Origin: CAJBVG01 sp943371235
Lineage (GTDB): Bacteria; Bacteroidota; Bacteroidia; Sphingobacteriales; Sphingobacteriaceae
Direction: 5' to 3'
Assembly (NCBI GenBank): GCA_943371235.1
Contig: CALRTZ010000020.1
Coordinates: forward strand, 1-48,100
Length of the DNA: 48,100 bases
The stretch's first letter is position 1. Every line of letters begins with the position of its first letter. A model generated the notes under the pieces. The model saw only the letters and a list, made by a program, of their open reading frames with translations. It was not told the origin of the DNA and searched no databases. This document shows, one piece after another, positions 43,706 to 48,100 of the stretch. The translations under genes were made by a program, and so were the position numbers.

Positions 43706-45478
43706 ATGATGAAAAAAATTATTTTTTTATTTATGATGACGATGGTAGCTAATGAACTAATTGCAGAGAACATTAAATATACATTGAGTTTTGCGGAAGC
43801 GCAAGCTCATTATGTTGATGTAGAAATGGAAGTAAGCAGTAATAAAGAACAAGTATTGCTAAAGATGCCCGTATGGGCACCGGGTTCATACTTAGTTAGA
43901 GAATTCTCTAGGCATGTAGAAGGGTTTGAAGCTAGTCAGGGTGATAAAAAATTATCTTTCAAAAAAGTAAATAAAAATACTTGGCAAATTCAAAATACGG
44001 GAAAGTCTGCTTTTAAAGTAAAGTACAAAGTATATGCATTTGAGTTAACCGTTCGAACAAGTTTTATCGACGAATCTCATGCCTACTTAAATGGCACAAG
44101 TATTTTTATGTATGTAGACGGAGCTTTGAAAACTAAACACGAGGTAATAATTAAACCAAATTCTAACTGGAAGAAAATATCATGTTCTTTGCCAACAATA
44201 AAAAATAATGCGAACCATTTATTGGCTGATAACTATGATGTGTTAGCTGATTCGCCAATTGAAATAGGTAACCAAGATATTATTGAATTTACTGCAAAAA
44301 ATGTAAAACACTTTGTAGCAATGGTAGGACCAGGAAACTATGATGCAGAAAAAATTAAAAAAGATTTTACAAAGATTGTAGAGGAAGCGTATTCTGTTTT
44401 CGGAACGCACCCTTGCAAGGAATACACTTTTATAGTGCACAATGTGCCAAGTGGCGGCGGAGGATTGGAGCATTTAAACTCTACAACCGTTCAAGTAAAC
44501 AGAATGGCATATAGTAATGAAAATACGTATCAATCTTTTTTAGGATTAATTGCGCACGAATATTTCCACCTATGGAACGTAAAAAGATTAAGACCTGAAG
44601 TTTTGGGCCCGTTTAATTATGATGAAGAAAATTATACCAATATGTTATGGGTTTCTGAAGGCTTTACTGCGTTTTATGACAATTGGTTGGTAAGAAGATC
44701 GGGCTTTAGCACACCTGATAAATACTTAGAATTAATTGCAAACGAATATGCTGCACAAACAAATTTACCTGGCGATAAAGTACAATCTGTTGCCGATGCC
44801 AGTTTTGATGCATGGATAAAATATTACAGACGCAATGAAAACTCAAATAACTCTCAAGTATCATATTATGATAAAGGCAGCATTGTAGCATCCTTGTTAA
44901 ACTTAATGATTATTGAACATTCGGGAGCTAAACAGAATTTAGACGATTTAATGAGTTATTTATACAAAGAATACTACGAGAAAAAAGACAAAGGATTTAG
45001 CGACGAAGAATTTAAAAAAGCTGCTGAAAAATTTACTGGAAGAGATCTCTCAGAATTCTATAATAAATTTATTTTGGGTACAGAAAGTATAAACTACGAA
45101 AGCTACTTATTAATAGCTGGTTTAAAACTCACAAACATCAATGCAACAAAAAATGAGGCATTACTTGGCGCTAACTCTAGTGTGAGTAATGGTAAAGTAT
45201 TGATTACATCTGTATTAAAAAATACACCAGCATATACAGCAGGTATAAATGTAAATGATGAAATAATCGCCATTGATAATTACAGAGTAGATGATTTAAC
45301 GAAGATGTTGGGCTATAAAAAACCTGGAGATAAAATAGTGATCACTTTAAGTCGTGACGGGATGCTTAAAAACATTGAAGTTTTATTAGTAAAAAATACG
45401 AATGTAAAATATAAAATAGAAAAGCTATCAAACTTAAATCCAGAGCAAGAAGCTGCCTATAAAAAATGGATAAACTAA
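43706..45478 (+). CDS. M61-family metallopeptidase with PDZ domain
   Basis: The 590-aa protein has a signal peptide (hydrophobic run at about 3-19, ending IAEN), an N-terminal beta domain of the M61 type, and a gluzincin catalytic domain with the zinc motif HEYFH in LIAHEYFHLWNVKRLRPEVL and the third ligand in WVSEGFTAFYD about 25 residues later. A PDZ-like domain follows near 495-570 (NTPAYTAGINVNDEIIAID). Known members are glycyl aminopeptidases. It is probably periplasmic or exported. It is divergent from the RND operon; the upstream TATAATTG at 43673 is a weak promoter candidate. The length matches the family. Confidence 0.92.
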   Translation: MMKKIIFLFMMTMVANELIAENIKYTLSFAEAQAHYVDVEMEVSSNKEQVLLKMPVWAPGSYLVREFSRHVEGFEASQGDKKLSFKKVNKNTWQIQNTGKSAFKVKYKVYAFELTVRTSFIDESHAYLNGTSIFMYVDGALKTKHEVIIKPNSNWKKISCSLPTIKNNANHLLADNYDVLADSPIEIGNQDIIEFTAKNVKHFVAMVGPGNYDAEKIKKDFTKIVEEAYSVFGTHPCKEYTFIVHNVPSGGGGLEHLNSTTVQVNRMAYSNENTYQSFLGLIAHEYFHLWNVKRLRPEVLGPFNYDEENYTNMLWVSEGFTAFYDNWLVRRSGFSTPDKYLELIANEYAAQTNLPGDKVQSVADASFDAWIKYYRRNENSNNSQVSYYDKGSIVASLLNLMIIEHSGAKQNLDDLMSYLYKEYYEKKDKGFSDEEFKKAAEKFTGRDLSEFYNKFILGTESINYESYLLIAGLKLTNINATKNEALLGANSSVSNGKVLITSVLKNTPAYTAGINVNDEIIAIDNYRVDDLTKMLGYKKPGDKIVITLSRDGMLKNIEVLLVKNTNVKYKIEKLSNLNPEQEAAYKKWIN

Positions 45479-45520
45479 GCATGGGTAACTAATGTTACAT
45501 TGTTTGTACCATTGGTTGTT

Positions 45521-45528
45521 TAAATTTG
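45521..45528 (+). promoter_or_regulatory. Candidate -7 element before the DUF6132 gene
   Basis: TAAATTTG matches TAnnTTTG and lies 7 bp before the ATG at 45536, so its transcript would be almost leaderless. An ATTG at 45499-45502 with 18 bp spacing is a weak -33 candidate. Confidence 0.45.
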
Positions 45529-45535
45529 TAATGTT

Positions 45536-45721
45536 ATGTTCGTATTAAAAAAATACAAAATGGAAATTATTGGAACCTTTGTAGGTGCAGGGCTAGGTTA
45601 TGCCTATTATTATTTTGTGGGATGCAATAGCGGAACATGTGCTATCACCTCAAAACCTCTAAACAGCACATTATACGGAGCTGTGATGGGCTTATTGTTT
45701 TTCAGTAGTATATTAAAATAA
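45536..45721 (+). CDS. DUF6132 small membrane protein
   Basis: The 61-aa protein has two hydrophobic segments (about residues 11-27 and 46-58) and the motif YYYFVGCNSGTCAITSKPLNS between them, which matches the DUF6132 family. Two cysteines in GCNSGTC may bind a metal or form a disulfide. It lies 1 bp before the rhodanese-thioredoxin gene, so they are probably cotranscribed. Such proteins often sit near rhodanese and thioredoxin genes, but the function is unknown. Confidence 0.85.
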   Translation: MFVLKKYKMEIIGTFVGAGLGYAYYYFVGCNSGTCAITSKPLNSTLYGAVMGLLFFSSILK

Positions 45722-45722
45722 A

Positions 45723-46442
45723 ATGGATATGAAGATAAAGTATAGTTTAATACTAGTATTACTACTTGCTACTTTGGGTAGCTGTAGTAAGGGGCAAGGT
45801 TCTAAAACAAAGCTTAACGCAACAGAATTTAATGAAAAAATTAAAAGCAGTAAAAATGCAATAGTATTGGATGTGAGAACAGCTGGTGAATTTAATAAAG
45901 GTCATTTAGAAAATGCTGTGAACATTGATTGGAATAATAGCAGTTCTGAAAACGAACTTAAAAAACTTGATCCTTCAAAGGAGTATTATGTATACTGCTT
46001 AAGTGGAGGTAGAAGTTCTGGGGCAGCAGAATTTATGAGAAACAATGGGATTAAAAATGTATATGAACTAAATGGTGGTATTATGAAATGGAGAGCTGCA
46101 GGCTTACCAGAGAATAATGCTAACACAACTAAATCTGGAGAGAGCAGTGGTTTAACAATGGAGGCATACCAGGCATTGTTAAAAAATGATAAAACAGTTG
46201 TGATTGATATTTTCGCAGAATGGTGTGGTCCTTGTAAAAAAATGGCACCCTACTTAAACGAAATGCAAAGTACCATGAGCGACAAAGTGGTAATCATTAG
46301 AATAGATGCCGACAAAAATGTGGATTTATGCAAGCAATTAAATGTTGACGCATTGCCTACCGTTTACGTATACAAACAAAATAATAAAACATTTGAACAC
46401 GTTGGCTTTTTAAGTAAAGAAGACTTGATTAAGGAATTATAA
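45723..46442 (+). CDS. Rhodanese-thioredoxin fusion lipoprotein
   Basis: The 239-aa protein starts with a lipoprotein signal (LLLATLGSC, lipid-modified Cys at about residue 21). A rhodanese domain at about 35-130 (VLDVRTAGEFNKGHLENAVNID, then the active-site loop YCLSGGRSSG) is followed by a thioredoxin domain at about 145-239 with WCGPC and the cis-proline in DALPTVYVY. The pairing suggests a sulfur-transfer and disulfide-exchange module anchored in the envelope. Both active sites look intact. It is cotranscribed with the DUF6132 gene and followed by a strong terminator. An alternative start is the Met at codon 3. Confidence 0.92.
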   Translation: MDMKIKYSLILVLLLATLGSCSKGQGSKTKLNATEFNEKIKSSKNAIVLDVRTAGEFNKGHLENAVNIDWNNSSSENELKKLDPSKEYYVYCLSGGRSSGAAEFMRNNGIKNVYELNGGIMKWRAAGLPENNANTTKSGESSGLTMEAYQALLKNDKTVVIDIFAEWCGPCKKMAPYLNEMQSTMSDKVVIIRIDADKNVDLCKQLNVDALPTVYVYKQNNKTFEHVGFLSKEDLIKEL

Positions 46443-46462
46443 TCGTATATTTAGAAGTATTG

Positions 46463-46497
46463 AAAGGCTTGCATACCAAAAATATGCAAGCCTTTTT
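46463..46497 (+). terminator. Terminator after the rhodanese-thioredoxin gene
   Basis: Arms AAAGGCTTGCATA (46463-46475) and TATGCAAGCCTTT (46483-46495) are perfect 13-bp arms around a 7-nt loop, and the 3' arm runs into five Ts. Confidence 0.9.
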
Positions 46498-46538
46498 CAT
46501 TTCAAACATATTGAATAATACGATGTTATAAGGATGTT

Positions 46539-47990
46539 ATGAAGATACTACTAACAGGAGCTACAGGTTACATAGGCAAACGATTATTACCCGTTCTGTT
46601 AGAAGAAGGGCACGAAGTATATTGCTGTGTGAGGGATGCGAAACGTTTCCCGAATGAAGGAATTTACAACAATCCTTTAATAAAAATTATTGAAATAGAT
46701 TTTCTAAATGATGTTTCAAAAAATGAAGCAATAAAAGATATAGATGTAGCATATTATTTGATACATTCTATGAGCTCGAGTACCGGAGATTTCGAAAAAT
46801 TAGAAGAGCTTTCTGCAAATAATTTCATCCAATTTATAGAACATACTAACATAAAACAAATCATTTATTTAGGTGGAATTACAAATGAAAAGCAACTCTC
46901 TAAGCATTTATCCTCTAGAAAAAATGTAGAGAATATTTTAAAGAAAAGCAACGTTCCCGTAACAGCCTTAAAAGCGGGAATTATAGTAGGTTCAGGCAGT
47001 GCTTCCTTCGAAATTATTAGAGATTTAGTAGAGAAACTTCCGTTTATGATTACCCCCAAATGGTTGAACACAAAAATTCAGCCCATTGCTATACGTAATG
47101 TTTTAGAGTATTTAAAGGGTGTATTACTTAAATCTGAAACATACAACCACTCTTATGATATCGGCGGCCCGCAAGTTTTAACTTACAAAGAAATGTTGTT
47201 GCAATTTGCAAAAGTACGTGGACTAAAACGATACATTGTTACCGTACCTGTAATGACCCCAAGAATATCATCTTATTGGTTATACTTTGTTACTTCTACT
47301 TCTTACACATTAGCAGTAAATTTAGTTAATAGCATGAATGTAGAAGTAGTGGCAAAAGATAATTCGCTCGAAAAACTATTACATATAAAAAGCATTCCTT
47401 ATAAAGAAGCGGTAGAACTTGCTTTTCAAAAAATTGAACAAAACAATGTGATTTCAAGTTGGAAAGATTCGTTAATTTCTAGTTATGCAGATAATACATT
47501 ATTGGAACACATTTCGGTACCAACAAATGGTTGTTATATTGATAAACGTTTAACTGAAATTAAAGGTGATGCAGATGTAGTTTTACAAAATATTTGGGCA
47601 ATTGGCGGTGAGCGTGGTTGGTATTACGGCAATTGGTTATGGAGTATACGAGGCTACATGGATAAACTAATGGGTGGCGTAGGATTAAGAAGAGGGCGCA
47701 CAAATGTATTAACTATTAACACTGGCGATACCTTAGATTTTTGGAGGGTACTGGCTGCTGATAAGAAAGGGAAACGATTGTTATTATACGCTGAAATGAA
47801 ATTACCTGGCGAAGCATGGTTAGAATTTAAAATAATAGAAAGGGCAGAAAAGAAATATTTAAAACAGGTTGCAACCTTTAGGCCAAAAGGATTATTAGGA
47901 AGATTGTATTGGTATGCGGTACTGCCTATGCACTTTTTTGTATTCGATGGGATGTCTAAAAACCTCATAAAATACAATAATAAGCCATAA
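46539..47990 (+). CDS. SDR/epimerase-like protein with C-terminal DUF2867
   Basis: The 483-aa protein has an atypical-SDR Rossmann domain at about 1-290 (LLTGATGYIGKRLLPVLLEEGHEV, GGITNEK, then GGPQVLTYKEML) and a C-terminal DUF2867 domain at about 325-475 (WAIGGERGWYYGNWLWSIRGYMDKLMGGVGLRRGR). NAD(P) binding is likely, while the substrate is unknown. Such two-domain proteins are often found near photolyase or light-regulated genes in other bacteria as I recall, which would suit this window, but no motif links it to the island. It is transcribed alone after a terminator. Confidence 0.9.
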   Translation: MKILLTGATGYIGKRLLPVLLEEGHEVYCCVRDAKRFPNEGIYNNPLIKIIEIDFLNDVSKNEAIKDIDVAYYLIHSMSSSTGDFEKLEELSANNFIQFIEHTNIKQIIYLGGITNEKQLSKHLSSRKNVENILKKSNVPVTALKAGIIVGSGSASFEIIRDLVEKLPFMITPKWLNTKIQPIAIRNVLEYLKGVLLKSETYNHSYDIGGPQVLTYKEMLLQFAKVRGLKRYIVTVPVMTPRISSYWLYFVTSTSYTLAVNLVNSMNVEVVAKDNSLEKLLHIKSIPYKEAVELAFQKIEQNNVISSWKDSLISSYADNTLLEHISVPTNGCYIDKRLTEIKGDADVVLQNIWAIGGERGWYYGNWLWSIRGYMDKLMGGVGLRRGRTNVLTINTGDTLDFWRVLAADKKGKRLLLYAEMKLPGEAWLEFKIIERAEKKYLKQVATFRPKGLLGRLYWYAVLPMHFFVFDGMSKNLIKYNNKP

Positions 47991-48025
47991 TACAAGCGAA
48001 AAACCAAATTATGCTTTATTATCCA

Positions 48026-48033
48026 TACATTTG
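48026..48033 (+). promoter_or_regulatory. Candidate -7 element of the last gene
   Basis: TACATTTG matches TAnnTTTG, 26 bp before the ATG at 48060. No -33 TTTG is evident. Confidence 0.5.
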
Positions 48034-48059
48034 TAAAAAATATTATCCTTAGAACCTAT

Positions 48060-48100
48060 ATGGCAAAATCACAAGAAACCTTTAACAAAAAAGAAAAAGA
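48060..48100 (+). CDS. Start of a gene cut by the window end, possibly a cold-shock protein
   Basis: Only the first 13 codons are present (MAKSQETFNKKEK). This lysine-rich start resembles the N-terminal extension of the roughly 150-aa cold-shock domain proteins of Bacteroidota, but so little is visible that the call is tentative. A TAnnTTTG element lies upstream. Confidence 0.5.
   Translation, partial: MAKSQETFNKKEK

Noticed and set aside
1..48100. Search for tRNA, rRNA, CRISPR arrays, riboswitches and insertion sequences
   Set aside because: No cloverleaf, regularly spaced repeat array, transposase or recognised riboswitch fold was found by eye; a weak or divergent one could still be missed.

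Overview
The window comes from a low-GC member of the Bacteroidota. It is probably an aerobic or microaerobic, pigmented, free-living species of the Sphingobacteriia/Chitinophagia/Flavobacteriia type. The evidence is several promoters of the Bacteroidota TAnnTTTG type, secreted proteins with type IX secretion (T9SS) sorting domains, a fused CcoNO cbb3 oxidase subunit, a CrtB/CrtI/CrtYcd carotenoid cluster, and family-typical small proteins (DUF6132, DUF2256). No rRNA, tRNA, CRISPR array, insertion sequence or phage gene was seen. Nearly all the DNA is coding, and no gene-free stretch exceeds about 240 bp. The species cannot be named from the sequence alone.

Layout. (1) 1-240 is intergenic and carries an inverted repeat. 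(2) 241-4582 is a carotenoid block: crtB, a small secreted protein and a lycopene cyclase on the minus strand, with crtI and an ECF sigma factor on the plus strand. (3) 4626-6775 is a second ECF sigma factor, a membrane anti-sigma-like protein and a DUF4097-type exported protein. (4) 6840-9252 is murB and lpdA. (5) 9304-15782 is a cbb3 oxidase operon (ccoS, ccoNO, ccoQ, ccoP, ccoG, fixH, DsbD_2/TauE-like). It is divergent from a group III truncated globin gene at 15909. Two FNR-type palindromes lie between them. (6) 16302-22700 holds three T9SS cargo genes, two of them tandem paralogues, preceded by an XRE regulator. (7) 22855-30103 is a photoprotection island of two divergent operons: folE, SDR, flavin reductase, TetR and ABC1 kinase on the minus strand, and DUF2256, cryptochrome DASH and an Fe-S (6-4) photolyase on the plus strand. 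(8) 30108-30821 is a Crp/Fnr regulator with FNR-like cysteines. (9) 30879-36338 is an S41 peptidase and the sucA/sucB pair of 2-oxoglutarate dehydrogenase. (10) 36448-38031 is a CarH-like MerR/B12 photoreceptor and an orphan NarL-type response regulator. (11) 38128-43570 is an RND efflux operon. (12) 43706-48100 holds an M61 peptidase, DUF6132, a rhodanese-thioredoxin lipoprotein, an SDR-DUF2867 protein and the start of a further gene.

Two themes link the genes. One is light and oxidative stress: carotenoids quench singlet oxygen, photolyases repair UV damage, FolE and the flavin reductase could supply pterin and reduced flavin cofactors, and the B12-binding MerR protein and ECF sigma factor are plausible regulators. 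The other is low-oxygen respiration: cbb3 oxidase, a globin and an FNR-like regulator, with FNR-type sites placed as expected for activation in both directions. LpdA is likely the shared E3 subunit for SucA/SucB.

The most notable items are the divergent photolyase/pterin island with its unusual SDR, the paired FNR sites, a TGTTTAA-type inverted motif shared by the sigma-factor and folE upstream regions, and a strong conserved mRNA hairpin in the signal-peptide codons of two tandem T9SS paralogues.
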